A stretch of DNA of 64,000 nucleotides from Achatina immaculata (GCA_009760885.1 CM019702.1:48633925-48697924); one strand, 5' to 3'. Positions 44,001-55,014 are shown, numbered from the stretch's first letter. A program made the numbers and translations. Notes: a model not told the origin generated them from the sequence alone.

Positions 44001-47000
44001 TATGATCAGAGGAGCTCTGTCAAACCTTGGTGTCAACTGTATAGTCACAGCTGAAGTCAGCGCCATGCCAGCTTGTAAGTTACAGAATGTTTGGTCCAAT
44101 TTCATGCGTGTTTCTGTTTTAATTAATCTTGATACTTTGAAGTCACATGTTCATATATTTGAATAAATGACTCTTATATTCCATTGTGATTACGCACTGA
44201 CTTTAAAAAAATAAATTTCAATGAAAGAGCTTTGAAAACTGTTTCTATGGTCATACTAGTTAGATATAGATGTATGTGTAGGTGATGCAGTTTTACAGGA
44301 GAGTGAAACGAGGCAAGAAGGGAGAGAACTTGTAATGAAAGACAGTAGGAATACCCTAAGGTAATGAAAAATAAGAAGAACCAACCAATATTTCAACAGA
44401 AAGCTTTTATCAAAGAAATCAGTTACAGGTAATCATAGAAAAAAACATTTTTTTTCGGACTCCAGCTTGACTAAAAATAGGCCACTGAATCTGCAAAGCT
44501 AGAATGAGTAGAAGGGTAACAAAAAGTAGGTGGGTTGGTCAACGTGTAAGGTGACTGAATGAAAAGTAAAAGACAGATAAGAAAGCTATGAGAAACTGAT
44601 TGAACAACTGAGAAAACAGAAATGGGACATAAGAATTAGGTGAAAAAAAAAATGAAAACCAAAGACAGGATAGAAAATGTGTTAGTAGATGCACAAGAGT
44701 AACTTAAAAGGAAGTTGAGCTGGAAGTTTAATCCAGATGGATGAAGACAGCCAACCTGACCTTAAAATGAGGCACTTTCCCATTCTCTGAAAACATATCC
44801 TATGTGCATTTATGATCCCTTTGATTGTAATGTTCTACTACTAGTTTAAGTGTCTCATTAGAAATACTATTTAAGATATTGTCAGAATCTTCTACATTAA
44901 TTAAGTAAAGCTTCAGTGCTTGCATATTATTTCATACATCACATTACATCTTACATCCTTCCCGTGCCGCTAAACGTCACATAGGGCCCGCATGGTAGTT
45001 CGGCAAGATTTCTTGTCTTCGGCGAGTTTTTCAGTCTTATCAAGGGATGTTATGCCCGCTGAACTGGCCTCTTTTAACAATGTCCTCTTTAGAGTTTCAC
45101 ATGGTCAACCACTTTTTCTTCGGCCTTTTGTGTTCTACTTGATACCTTGATTGGGGATCCTCTGATTGTTCCTTCTCATCACATGACCGACATATGTCCA
45201 TCTTCTTTTTCTGATCACCCTTGAGACAGGTTGTTTGCTCATCTGTCTTATCTCTGCATTGTTCTTGAATTCATTCCACTTTATAGTGAGTATTTTCCTT
45301 AGGCATTTGTTTTCAAAAGATTCTAATTTCTTGTCTGTTTCTTTAGTTGTTTTCCAGCTTTCACATGCATAAATGAGGGTGGATATTACATTTGAATTGA
45401 ATAATCTTAACTTGGTTTTTGTGCTGATATAACTTTTGAATGCCATATGTTCTAGAGATTCTTGAAAGTCAATGCTGCTTTTGCAATTTGAATTCTAACA
45501 TCCTTTCTGGTCTCACCATCCTGGTCTATGTAGCTGCTGAGATATGCAAAATGGTTTATTTCTTCAATAGCTGTTCGTACATATAATTGTCCTTTATGGT
45601 TAATGAGAAGTTTCATTATTTTTGTTTTATCTTTGTTAATTTCAAGTCCTGTTTTACTAGCCATTGAAGACAGGGTATCTGTTTTTACTTGCAATGATTT
45701 CACATTGTCACTGATAAGAGTTATGTCTTCTGCAAAATCAAGATCTTCCAGTTGTGTCTCATGTACCCAATCAAAGCCCGTTTTATCTGTGCAACATTTT
45801 TTCAATATGAAGTCTATGGCAATTTCAAAAAACAAGGGAGATAATATACATCCTTGTTTCACGCCAGTTTCAATCTGAAACCATTGACTCTTTCTTTCTT
45901 CTGTTTTGACTGCACAAACATATCCATGGTAGAGGTCTCTAATGATGTTGACAATCTTAGATGGTATTCCATATATTCTTAAAATTCTCCACAATGAATC
46001 TCTGTGTATAGCTGTCAAATACCTTTTTAAAGTCTATGAAGTTCAGGATTAATGGTCTTTGCTTTTCAATATGTTTTTCAAGTATTATTCTTAGAGTAAA
46101 GATCTGGTCGAGACAGCTTCTCTCTTTTCGTCACATTGCAGGATATATAAGCAAAGCACATTCAGTCCTGCAGAACCCATATTGACTATCAATTACATCT
46201 GATTGCCATTTCCAGTGTTTCTGAATATCTGTCATGAATTGACAGAGTATCAGTATCAGTTGGTGTAAATGTATGCAGTCAACATGCCAGACTCATGGTT
46301 GATTATCTAAATATGTAGATCCATTTTAAGAACATTTTAACTCCATAGAATCAAAACGTAACAAAATCGAGACCTGCATTTCTATAAATTTGTATAATTT
46401 TATTGACGCTTTCTTCATTTCTCCCCCTCCCCAAAACAAATAAGTAGAATATCCTTTGTACACCATACTATGTGTCCCTTGAAAAGTGCAGGTTTTTTAT
46501 ATTTGCCCTCTGTTATGTCTTCTTATTCTTCATACGCACAAGGGCAGTATGCGTGATACCTTGATTTTTGCGATGCACCTTTTGACTGGGTACCTCTGAC
46601 ATCAGCACCTTTCCTTGCTAAGGCAGACTGTGATCTTGCTCGGGCTGCCATGAAGACAGTGGTGTAGGCTGGCCTGGGCAAAACTTTCCAGCCTCTGGTG
46701 GCTGTACTTAAGCCCCTTCCCCATGTCAGATCCAGCATGCAACGCTGGCTGGCCAAACGGCTTTGAGACAGTTCCACAGAAACACTCCTACATTCAGATG
46801 AGGAATCTGATGAGTGCCTCAATGATATCCATTCCCCGCCACCTACAGTCTGCTGGCACTGTTTTGTTTACATCATTCTGATAGCCATTGTTGTAAAGAC
46901 CCATAGGCTTGTTACGTCCTAGATTCATTGACTTCAGGCCAAACTTTCCTCATCCCTGCTGGCAGTCTCAGTGTATCCATCCATCCACCAACCTGACATT

Positions 47001-47418
47001 ACATTTTATAAAAATAACAGTTAGAATTAGTGTTGATTGCTACAGGTTTCTGGGCTACAGAAGTAGGTCAGAGTTTTTAAGCAAACAGATCCATGTTCCC
47101 TGTCTGACAAAGACTATTATGTTAAGATAAGTGTGTTCTTAACACAGTTGTTCCCAGGGGCCTCTATTATATAATTTAATTAAGATGCCAAATTGGACAC
47201 CTCAAGTTAATTAAAGATGTTAATTTCCTGTTAACTTCTGTTTTGCAGCAGGATGTTATTGAAGGTGTATGTGAGTGAACACAGTGAATGTGATATGGCT
47301 ATATTCTGTTGATGTGGTTATTTATATTATAAACTGAGTTATAAAGTATTTCATTATCTGTTTACTTTTCTTTTTCTCCTTCTTAGGTAAATTTCAGATA
47401 CAGATTCAGAGGACATAA
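31974..47418 (+). CDS. TRAPPC6B: TRAPPC6B, complete coding region in 6 exons
   Basis: Joined plus-strand exons: 31974-32054, 33995-34056, 40844-40961, 41716-41799, 43981-44074, 47387-47418. 471 bases, 156 residues plus TAA; every junction is GT/AG and in phase. TRAPPC6 is a Bet3-family subunit of the TRAPP tethering complexes that activate Rab1-type GTPases in ER-Golgi and Golgi traffic. Seen here: MADEAIFEFLHMEIVAHM start, KLEALGFRVGQSLIER, CKDFWNLVYKKQIDNLRTNH, VYVLQDNKFKFLVQMS, and the C-terminal GALSNLGVNCIVTAEVSAMP. These match TRAPPC6B almost block for block, and the length (156) fits the human 158. Intron 2 is enlarged by a tandem duplication and insertions; intron 4 holds a Tc1 element. 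A and B paralogues are split in vertebrates; the sequence is closer to the B form in my recall. Confidence 0.96.
32255..32440 (-). mobile_element. tRNA-like SINE fragment in TRAPPC6B intron 1
   Basis: Minus strand: gagcggtggttaggctgctg (A-box-like) followed by aaaccggctgagttctggcc. Inferred from tRNA-like layout only. Confidence 0.4.
32462..32765 (-). mobile_element. tRNA-derived SINE S1-like copy in TRAPPC6B intron 1
   Basis: Minus strand begins attagcgctgtggataagtc with B-box-like gagacctggtttcagtttcc, then a ~230-base body ending near 32462 (tacctttacc). Similar size and ending to the S1 copies. Confidence 0.55.
32766..33990. other. TRAPPC6B intron 1, remainder
   Basis: No element or exon that I can support. 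Confidence 0.5.
33995..34056 (+). CDS. TRAPPC6B: TRAPPC6B exon 2
   Basis: Acceptor atcttctag; DQCISKLEALGFRVGQSLIE with Arg split at AG|gtaaat. Confidence 0.94.
34421..34735 (-). mobile_element. Helitron 3' fragment (helicase C-terminus)
   Basis: Minus frame ends PCFSHGQPYVACSRMGSPKN, LFILAPGGETKNVVYNQVLN and stop. This is the C-terminal motif of Helitron/Pif1-type helicases (FSHGQLYVACSR..). About 175 bases further on, the minus strand reads ctgcgcaacactgggtaatc then AGCTAA at 34421, like a Helitron 3' end (CTRR) next to a T. The rest of the element is gone. Confidence 0.7.
34737..34890. repeat. (TC)n-rich tract, unit 1
   Basis: Long TC/CTCCC tract; a shorter version in unit 2 at 36457-36572. 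Confidence 0.9.
35757..36010 (+). mobile_element. Dispersed SINE-like repeat R2, copy in unit 1
   Basis: agctgaatgagatgatggtc, tcatagccaacaaagacca and gtgaataggaattaaaatga blocks. Other copies: 38208-38426 (unit 2) and 41276-41480 (outside the duplication, more diverged). Confidence 0.55.
36640..37403 (-). mobile_element. LINE family D (RTE-like), 5'-truncated insertion with TSD
   Basis: Minus frame: KKTETMVISKKQN, VQKFKYLGAVITSDGK, YIEPILLYGSESWTIGKS and WFIRRMLRIPWTAKIT, then frame breaks to a GRRSR-type end and a 3' tail cacggcacatgatgatg. Flanked by a 13-base duplication TGAAATCTACTAT at 36627-36639 and 37404-37416. Unit 1 shows the empty site. A clean target-primed insertion. Confidence 0.92.
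38449..38795 (+). pseudogene. Penelope-like RT C-terminal part
   Basis: In-frame from EEDLNNFISFVKEYNP to HQRGYPEHVLS, where one base is missing relative to the family frame and a stop follows. Catalytic motifs lie upstream and were lost by truncation. Confidence 0.75.
38956..39474 (+). pseudogene. Penelope-like GIY-YIG endonuclease domain
   Basis: Open frame of 172 residues with a Cys linker (RRCGHRRCNTC) and the GIY-YIG core (NVIYAIMCKCCGLKYIGETG, then RFRQHLNDI). Penelope elements use such a nuclease for insertion. The domain is open to its end (NNVFSFL, TAA), although the upstream RT is broken, so it is a remnant. Confidence 0.85.
40844..40961 (+). CDS. TRAPPC6B: TRAPPC6B exon 3
   Basis: Acceptor cacaatgcag; FTKECSRFKDELDTMKFLCK through QIDNLRTNHQ; donor CAG|gtaaaa, phase 0. 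Confidence 0.95.
41260..41480 (+). mobile_element. SINE-like repeat R2, copy in TRAPPC6B intron 3
   Basis: Begins after a G-run: agctgagtgagatggtagtc, accatggccagccaagattg and gtgaataagaatcacattga. Diverged from the duplicated copies at 35757 and 38208. Confidence 0.5.
41716..41799 (+). CDS. TRAPPC6B: TRAPPC6B exon 4
   Basis: Acceptor ccgtggacag; GVYVLQDNKFKFLVQMSTGK through ESAPK; donor AAG|gtaggt, phase 0. Confidence 0.94.
41896..43406 (-). mobile_element. Tc1-like DNA transposon, inactive
   Basis: Terminal inverted repeats of about 85 bases: left ctcacagaaaaaagtaagt...aaatttggcacg, right (reverse-complemented) ctcatggacaaaagtaagt...aaatttggcacg. A TA lies next to each end (41893-41894, with one extra base; 43407-43408). 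A broken minus-strand transposase lies between. Inserted in TRAPPC6B intron 4, opposite to the gene. Confidence 0.92.
42090..43111 (-). pseudogene. Tc1-family transposase remnant
   Basis: Frames in order along the minus strand: MPRLNEHQREIAVGMLIAVS and HFNVHRNTI (paired-like DNA-binding helix-turn-helix), VSGRTVQNRLRE, ILFTDESRFCLQGHDGR (first Asp), ILQQDNACSHIAHVV (second Asp), EHIWDELDHRLQRR (the Glu of DD34E). At least three frame changes, so no functional protein. Confidence 0.9.
43981..44074 (+). CDS. TRAPPC6B: TRAPPC6B exon 5
   Basis: Acceptor atcaatgatcag; YLAFPCGMIRGALSNLGVNC through SAMPA with Cys split at T|gtaagt, phase 1. Confidence 0.95.
44340..44470 (+). mobile_element. Possible Penelope-end-like fragment
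   Basis: ccaaccaatatttcaacaga and cttttatcaaagaa resemble the ccaatatttcagcag..cctttgtcaaggac block in the duplicated units at 35403 and 37854. Weak. Confidence 0.25.
44945..46260 (-). mobile_element. LINE family C, 5'-truncated copy
   Basis: Minus frames: QCILSP-type palm (GVKQGCILSPLFFEIAIDF), DLDFAEDITLIS at the catalytic site (FADD changed to FAED), GLEINKDKTKIM, then after a frame break YISTKTKLRLFNSNVISTLI, ESFENKCLRKI and RRWTYVGHVMRRN. Tail tacatccttcccgtgccgc. Upstream coding traces reach about 46250. In TRAPPC6B intron 5, antisense. Tails of this family also at 4505, 16695, 22325 and 56865. Confidence 0.88.
46392..46853 (-). CDS. Possible terminal exon or retrocopy end, unrecognised
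   Basis: On the minus strand an acceptor-like gccagcagactgtag ends at 46854. An open frame follows (GGEWISLRHSSDSSSECRS ... RGWKVLPRPAYTTVFMAARA ... AYCPCAYEE, stop at 46523), GC-richer than its surroundings. AATAAA lies at 46398-46403 about 120 bases after the stop. It looks like the 3' exon of a nested minus-strand gene or a processed pseudogene. No upstream exon was found. Confidence 0.3.
47387..47418 (+). CDS. TRAPPC6B: TRAPPC6B exon 6 (terminal)
   Basis: Acceptor ctccttcttag; completes Cys, then KFQIQIQRT and TAA. Corresponds to the KFQVMIQKL end of the human protein. Confidence 0.92.
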
Positions 47419-47450
47419 TCATGGGTTTGTTATTTCAGGGCAGTTAGTGT

Positions 47451-47456
47451 AATAAA
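47451..47456 (+). terminator. TRAPPC6B polyA signal
   Basis: AATAAA 33 bases after the stop codon; a short 3' UTR of about 50 bases is implied unless a distal signal is used. Confidence 0.6.
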
Positions 47457-47654
47457 GGTCACCTTCATGGAAATTGCTATTCTTTAACCTGTGTTAAATT
47501 TTGCTGTATTGCTTGCCATTTTTAAAAAAAAATATATGTGAAACAAGCAAGTATACTACAGTGAATGGGTTTTGGGGTCTCCCTTGAAGCCACACTCTTA
47601 TAAAATGATGAGTTGTTTAATAGTAGGCCAGACTGTAATTATGACTGAAAGGTT

Positions 47655-47735
47655 TGTGTACACAGTTTGTGTACTGTCCTCCCATGGCTAGATAGTTGCT
47701 TGTTGTAAGATACGAGTTTGATTCACTATCTTTCT
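47655..47735 (+). mobile_element. tRNA-derived SINE S2, third copy
   Basis: cccatggctagatagttgct (A-box) and tacgagtttgattcactatc (B-box). Compare 20615-20695. Confidence 0.5.
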
Positions 47736-47864
47736 CTTGCAAGTTGTTTTTCATTTCCATCCATGTGTTGTTTTTAGTATTTTTGGAAAGTTCTACTTCA
47801 TTCATTCATCAGGTGTAGTGCTGATAAACATTTTTTTTTATCAAGCTTCATTATTCATGCAGTC

Positions 47865-48020
47865 CTTGATATTCCTAATCAGTTGAATAATCTTTTTTTT
47901 TTCCTGTACCATTTAGTTATCCCTCTTGGTCTCTCTTCCTCATCTCTTTATTTTTTTTCAATGAATTTTCCAGTGATTATCAGGTTCTCTAAGCTGTGTC
48001 TTTTTATGACAGGACAGAAG
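47865..48020 (-). mobile_element. LINE family I, 3' fragment
   Basis: Minus frame includes KRHSLENLIITGKFIEKK, a LINE terminus. Related to 27225-27420 and 53260-53425. Confidence 0.5.
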
Positions 48021-48222
48021 AGTGCAATTGTCTTTTCTTTATGGGTTTAGTTTTTCTGCATTCTGCAATCCCTTAAGAATTTCTTTTGCTATATCTATAT
48101 TCTTATTTTACAAGATGATGACATAACTTCATCATATGAAAGTTTATTTATTCAGAATTGTTCTGTATCATCATTTGTATGGATTGGTCAGGTGATAACC
48201 ATACTTTGAAGTAACAAAGGTT

Positions 48223-48576
48223 TCAAAATTCAGCCTCCAGGTTCACTGCATTCGGGACAACCCCATGTATGCTCTGCCGCATGCTAATAGTTCCTGTCAG
48301 ATGTTGTTTGTGTACAATGCGTTTTCTGCCACACAGTTCATATTTCCTGCCAGCACCTTTAATTTGTCCTAGCTCCAGCAGTCTCTTCAGATCTGCATTG
48401 TTATTCCATTCCCGCTCTTCATTTTCCCACAGTCTGTCCAGTGCAGCTTTAGCAATGTCCCTCTTGTCTATTGTCAGTCTGCCATTTACTTTAGACTGTC
48501 CAGCCAGTCTATCTGCCACATCGTTGCCATGTACTTCCACATGTCCTGGACAGTAAAGCCATGTTAGGCTTGTCAC
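48223..48576 (-). pseudogene. RNase H domain of a LINE (I/Nimbus-like)
   Basis: Open minus frame of about 117 codons: TWLYCPGHVEVHGNDVADRL carries the late RNase H blocks (PGH...GN..AD), then a linker and a C-terminal region ending VVPNAVNLEAEF. The earlier RNase H catalytic Asp lies outside the preserved part. LINEs with an RNase H belong to the I-type groups, so this differs from the RTE-like families here. Confidence 0.8.
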
Positions 48577-48579
48577 AGT

Positions 48580-50510
48580 TGACTGACTTAACAGATGAAC
48601 TCATTCTTTTTGAAGCAGTTTCTTCAAAGTCTTACTCTGTGAGTTTAATTAATTTATTTTTTAAAGTAACAACAATAGACTAATGTTTTTCACACTTTTT
48701 TTTCATGATGCAGTCCTTAAAATATGTTTTATGCCAGAATAAACAAGCTGTTTGTGAATTTGTTAGTTCTTTTTTTTTTCTCATGTGGCCAAGTAAAATT
48801 TTTGAATGAATAAACATTTCTTCAATTTTTGAATGAAGAGACATTTCTTTTGACAAAAGAAATTTTTTTTTTTTTTCATGAAATTGCCAGTAGAACCAAG
48901 ATTGGATAAAAAAAAAATTATGCACTGGACACATAAATACTTTTAAGCATTTCATTTTCTGTAGGACAAGCAGAACTAAACCATTAAAATCCCTTGTGAC
49001 CAAATTTGTAACCTAGCTTGCAAAGAAGAGGTTAAGTGCACCATATTAAAAATGAATTATTGTGATATATTACTTCTGTAAGTGATAGCACAGAGCATCA
49101 TTACAAATGGTTTTTTGGTGTGTGACACATGAAGATGAATACATTAATTATTACAAGCATCATTACAGACCATTGTAAGGATAATACATTATTATGTGTT
49201 CTCCTTGAGCTCTATGCTCATAAATATCTTTAATCTATTCCCTGAGTTTTTTTTTCTATGCTACAGTAATTGTAGGCTATGCCATGAGTAGATTAAATCA
49301 CGTTTTATATATATATATGTGTATATATGACAAGGAGTCATGCAGGCAGTGTATCCCTAAGTTGGTTTTTTTATTATCATTAAATATCACTAGACTAACA
49401 AAGTTATTAAAATCTTTAACTTTGTGGGACACAGCTTCTAGAGACTGTGTTTGTGCCATGATACAAATGTCAACCACCCATATCCAGTTATGTTAACTAT
49501 TGTATGCTATGAGATAGTCAAGCCAAGGTTTTGACAAGAAGATATACCTAGAAAAGCTCTGGAAAGTGATGAGGAAGAAACTTTTACTACTTGAAGTCCA
49601 AGACTATTTCAGTATGTAATGCACTTTGTTAGAATGTGATGTTTATATCAGGTATGAATGGGCAGACGTCAAAACAGTTAACATTCCCTGTAATTTCAGT
49701 CATTGAAAATAATTCCTCTCTTTTTCTTGCTTAGTACTCCTTGCTATTAAAAAGCCAACTTATTATTCATCACTTCTTGAAAGTGACATACTGATTTTCA
49801 AGCAGGTAGACATTTATATGTTATAAAACTTGACCAGACATCATTTTTCAGAACATCATCTGTCATGACTTATTCTACCAAATATTGGAAATAATTATTT
49901 TGTAACATTACATGTACGTATGCTTTGGTAGAAATTGCTGATGATGACCCAGTGGAAAAAGTGGCAAGACATGAAGCTGAAACACTTGCTACAGTCAGAG
50001 ATGTTAAATTTTTGTATGATGTCTTGCTATATGGATGTTTTAAACAAAATTAATGTTGCTAGTAACCATTTTTACCCTCAGCAGTGGCTGAAACTCGATT
50101 GAAAGGACTTGTCATGATTTTACTTGAGCATGAAATCAGTCAAAAGTTAGACCACTGACCTCTTTCCGATTTTGCGAATATGAAAGCAAGGATGCTCTTT
50201 TTAAATGCTAGATATTTACGTGAAACAACAGATATACAAATAGTGTAAAGACACATGTTCTAAAAACTAAAACATACAAACCACTGTTTGTGGTTTAAAA
50301 ACTCTTCATTCTCTGTGTGATGAGCATTACAATGATGTGAGTAATAATATTTTAATTCAGTTTGTTTCTCATTTTGTAATAAATATATGGTTTATCTTAT
50401 GATTTTTATTCATTAATTTATAAATTGTTATTGTTATTTAAAGTTGCCAGTAGAACATGATCAACCTTAGTTGCTATAATTGGTTTTATAATTTTGTGTT
50501 AATTTCAGAA
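48580..50510. other. Gene-free spacer
   Basis: AT-rich with poly-T runs and a short (TA)n near 49308. No supported feature. Confidence 0.5.
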
Positions 50511-50519
50511 ATGGTGGGG

Positions 50520-50775
50520 TGACAACTGTAAAGGTAAAGGTAACCCTGTCATGCCTTAGCACCACATAGGGATATGGAGTTAGTGCCCATATTTTCCTTG
50601 ACCTGCCAACACATTAGAGGGTGATGTGGTCAGTATCATGTCTGGCCGCCTTTCCTTCCCCAGCTTCAGTAGAAGTCGGATGTCCATTTCTATAGCTGGG
50701 TGAATGAGAATTCGTTGTTCGCCATGAGGGACCAGTGCAATAACCACTTCTCCACTCGGATGCATGGTACTGCAT
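50520..50775 (-). mobile_element. tRNA-derived SINE S1 copy
   Basis: Minus strand: gtggagaagtggttattgca (A-box-like) and B-box-like cgaattctcattcac, body ggaaggcggccagacatgat, tail ending tgacagggttacctttacct. Matches 23045-23300. Confidence 0.65.
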
Positions 50776-51289
50776 GGGGAGGCAAAACTGCTAGGGTTAG
50801 CACCATTTGTTACCAGTCAAAATGACTGGAGAAAGAACAAAATTACCTTCTTTTATTTTAAACTCAAGACTATTCACAAAACATTACCACTGTCTTGTGA
50901 TTGAACACTAATCAAAATGGGTCAGAAATGTCTGAAAGTTCTCTGTAACTCAATTCAGAGAAATTATCTTTCATGATATATAATAGTGTCATTTACTTTG
51001 CATATTACAACTTAAAATGGTGTAAAAATAATTCATTTTCTCCACCCTAGCATAGTTTTCCCCCATGTGGTACCTGGGACCTAGTCACATGCCAGGGAAG
51101 CAAAGAATAGGACAACTGTAGCCTGTCAAGCATTATCATAAAAGGCAGTTAATGAGGGTTCAGCATAGGGCCAGCAGCTCTGTGTGGTAAAATAAACAAT
51201 GGAGTGCTAGAGAAACATCAACAGAGAGTCTACATATCAAGTCTTGGTGGAGCAACAAAGAACTGCCATAGTGATACCACCAATGACCA

Positions 51290-51428
51290 GCAGGGATAAA
51301 AACTATTAAGAGGAACTAAAGGAAACGAGAAAGACGTGGTTTGAGGTATCATGACTTGCTCAAGACAGGATTGGCTGGAGAACCTTTGTAGATACCTTAT
51401 GCTCCATTGGGAGTACAGAGGACTGAAA
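51290..51428 (+). mobile_element. LINE family B, 3' tail fragment
   Basis: gaggaactaaaggaaacgag, ctcaagacaggattggctgg, and the terminal ccattgggagtacagaggac. Plus orientation. Confidence 0.7.
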
Positions 51429-51429
51429 T

Positions 51430-53080
51430 GAAAATGACACAGTTTTTACAGTTTGGGGTAAAGAAATGACAAAAATGATAAGACTTTTGCCAGCAACTGC
51501 TATAAATGTTTGAAAGTTGTTTCCAAATAGATTCAAGTAAATTAACCATTCCAAAATCTTGTTAATTACGTGCCTATTATCTGAGGGCATGATTTCATAT
51601 AATAGCTTCAGCGTGAAAATATTTCACTTTCATGGGGTTCAAATATCCAGAGTAAATAAAAAAATTCACAAAACATGATCATGATGATGATATATAAAAT
51701 TATTAATTGGTGTAATTATTGGTGAGAACTAGTGTCTTTTCTCAATGTGGGTGTTGTTCAATCTGTTGAAGAACTGGGGGGAAAAAAAAAAATTGTATCC
51801 CAAACTATCAGTCCAAAGTCAGTATTGTTAAAGCCATCTTTTGTAAACTGTGTATGTATGTGGTATTTTTTTTGTGGGCAGAAATGAACAGATTATCTTT
51901 TGACACAAGGTAATGCTTTATGCAGCATTTTACAGTAATATTTCACACATTTTAGCTAATGCATGGGTAGCAGCACCCAAGAATTCAGTAATTCCAGATT
52001 TCAGAAATGAGTATTTCCAACTTACGTTGAGACTCTTTAAAAATAAAAGAATAGTAAAGTGCTCCCAGCAAAGATACCCTTCCCTCCTAATGCTGAATGC
52101 AGTCACAAGTAAAACGAAGCGTGAGGTAACAGAAGGATGGACTGTGAGCTAGTGCCTTGACACTAGAAGTCATCCCAATCAAATGATGTATCATTGTAGG
52201 TGTAGTGATCAGCTATCACCTACATTACCACCCCAACATTATAATCCTCATATAAAACAAAAATAGAATTTTTACAATTAAAGAAAAAAGGTAGATGCAA
52301 TGAAAAATACTTTTGTAATCCCATGAGTTTTATTCATCATAGCACTTGTGTTAACGTCAAAAGTATGTTTCTTATATTTCACTTGTATCGTCAGCTGTCT
52401 GCTATTACCAATGTAAGACACCTGGAATATAAAAAAATTACTTCTACATTTTAAAGTCTGAATATCTAAAGGAAAATTATAAAAACTGCGAAAGGAAATT
52501 TCATTTCATTGGCTCATAGTAATCTTTCAAATATTTTTCGCCAGTATTTGCAACAATTAGCAATTTTACACATCATCTTTATCATTATAGTGATGGCAAC
52601 AATGACAATGGTGATGATCAGAAATTTGTGTAGTTTATCTTATAAATTTTTCATTAATTTACAAATTGATGTTAATGCTTTTTAAAGTTAATTCGTTGGA
52701 CATACCACTATTAAAAAGGGTGGGGCATGTTAAAGCATACCTAGCATAATCGATTTTAAAATATTAAATGTTAATTTGAGAATTAGGTGAGGCAGCGAGG
52801 TATGCTACTGCACGGGGATGCACAGTACCTACGGCCGGCTCTGAAATTAATGCCATAAATCCTAGGTGCCTTCACGGCATAATAACATCCAGCTCCCTTT
52901 GTTTAAGCTCAATCTTGTGTCGTTTATTCGTATATTTTCTTGGAATGCCATGTTTTCAATCTTCCCAAATGTTTCTTCTCAGTTCTTTGCCGTCAGATGC
53001 TGCGAGTGTTCTGTTATCAATAAACGCGTGTGACCAGAGACAGTGTGTATAAAATATCGCTGTGGAGCAATAATCGCGCT
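51430..53080. other. Gene-free spacer
   Basis: AT-rich; (GATGAT)-like bits only. No supported gene. Confidence 0.5.
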
Positions 53081-53084
53081 AGGA

Positions 53085-53965
53085 TTTTTTGAAACCGGTA
53101 CAGCTATACCTGTCTTTCTCTTTGCATGAAGTACTTTCCGAAATACCGAGGTTTTTTTTTCTGTACAATATTCGGTACATTATTGTTATTATTTTTCGTG
53201 CCAAATAAACTTTGGCGATCATTTTTTTTTCCTATCTTATGGCGTCTTTGACTTTTCCGATTAATTCAGATACTTTTTTTTCCATGCCATTTTGTCAGTC
53301 CACTGAGATTTTTTTTTTTTTTTGTTGCTCTGGGGCTTCTTCTCTTCCTTTTTTCTCTTGAATTTCTCCAGTCTTTACTAGGTACTCCAACTTCTGTCTT
53401 CTCGTGACATGACCTTCCACCAGGTACATCTACTGGGTGGCGGATGGTGTAAAGGCCTCTAGATATAGAGGTCAGTTGTGAATATCTGAACAAACAGCAG
53501 CAGGACCAAAACAGGTACCCCCGCTGCCTTTGTGGTTCTGTCTCTTTAGACAACGCTAGTGGAGAAAACCGCATGCAAACCGAGCGGCTTGAGAAGAGAA
53601 ACCACTGCCGTACTGCCATTACTTTGTCAAATCATGCTTTGGTAATTTATACTTTTTTAAAAAATTGTAATGTAAAATTAAACACTCTTTATAAACATCT
53701 TATCTTGTTTGCGGCGAGATTTAATCTTTACAGAATGTTCACGTATGAACCGGTCAAAACTAGCGGATTCTCCTCTGTGCGAACTCGGCATCATCATCAT
53801 CCTACTGGCCTGATTATCCTCCAGCCGATTGCACTAGTTCGCTTGTACTAGATTTATCATAATATAAACCGATTATGGAAACCGGCCGCCTCCAAACGTT
53901 CCGGTTTTTCTCTGTAATTTACCGGTAATTGCTGGTTAACACGATCACTGCTGAAAGGGGAGGGA
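53085..53965 (+). repeat. Dispersed repeat R1, copy 2, interrupted by LINE I debris
   Basis: 53085-53205 matches 2764-2870 and 53770-53965 matches 2995-3195. Between them is a LINE I 3' fragment (53260-53425, minus; frame RRQKLEYLVKTGEIQEKK) and unassigned sequence. Confidence 0.6.
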
Positions 53966-54494
53966 GGGTATGCAGTATGCCCAAAGTGATAAGATACACT
54001 TTTCTTCACAATATGCAATGAAGACTGAAATCTGCGATATTATTTGTGTGTGTATATATATATGTTCGTGTGTATTAGAACGTTTTAACCTTGGTTTCAG
54101 GCATCATGTGTTAACTTCTGTCTCCACAAAAAAAAAGAAAACCTGTCACTCACACCATGTGACAGTAATACTTGACATCTTAAAAGTTGTTGCTGAATTT
54201 CATGATTAAAGACCTATTGCAAGTCCTTCAAATTCGCAAGTGAATGTTGCACCGACATATGCAGCTGTTGTATCAACTTAAATGTTCAAAACACAATTTT
54301 CTGTTTGGCTAAAGTGATGAAAATGTACTCGAGCAATGTAAAAGAATTAGTGACTGTTATCTACTTGTGTAAGAATAGTGATATCCTGTAAAAACCAGTG
54401 GCGTCTATACTTAAGAGGGGGGAAAAAAAGTGAGACTCCGGTCCACCGTACGCGTATGTAGTCTACAGTCTTGTCTCATGAATTTGAGAGATAT

Positions 54495-54915
54495 ATTTAT
54501 ATATATCTTGTTATATGGAAGTGAATCATGGACAATAGGCAAGTCTGCACAAAAATCATTGGAAGCAGCAGAAATGTGGTTTATTAGAAGAATGTTGCGA
54601 ATCCCCTGGACAGCAAAAATAACTAATGAAGAATGTAGGAGAAGAGCTGGAGAGACAAAAAAATCTTGTCAAAAAGATAAGAGAGAGACAATGTACTTTC
54701 ATAGGACATGCAATGAGAAGAGGAGGCATTGAAAATATTATAACAACAGGAAAAATAGAAGGAAGAAGATCAAGAGGAAGACCAAGAGAAATGATACTGG
54801 ACAGTCCGACGGGATGGTGTGAGAGGAGATCACCAACTGAGCTGATGGCCTGCATGAAGGATCGGGTACTCTGGAGAAGCATAATAGCCAACGCCAGTCG
54901 GCACGGCACATGATG
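54495..54915 (+). mobile_element. LINE family D, 5'-truncated copy
   Basis: LLYGSESWTIGKSAQKSLEA, MWFIRRMLRIPWTAKITNEE, then a frame break to KIEGRRSRGRPREMILD and MACMKDRVLWRSIIANASRH; tail gcacggcacatgatgatgat passing into (AT)n. Confidence 0.88.
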
Positions 54916-54916
54916 A

Positions 54917-54917
<1 letters not shown>

Positions 54918-54960
<43 letters not shown>
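54918..54960. repeat. (AT)n microsatellite
   Basis: About 19 AT units directly after the LINE D tail. Confidence 0.92.
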
Positions 54961-55014
54961 TAGTTTCATGAGTTATTTTATTGGCCTGTGCGCTCTCCAA
55001 AAGAATCTGGATGG

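Noticed and set aside
49960..50080. Stretch reading like degraded coding sequence (WKKWQDMKLKHLL)
   Set aside because: Too short and without a recognisable family; could be old transposon debris but not supportable.
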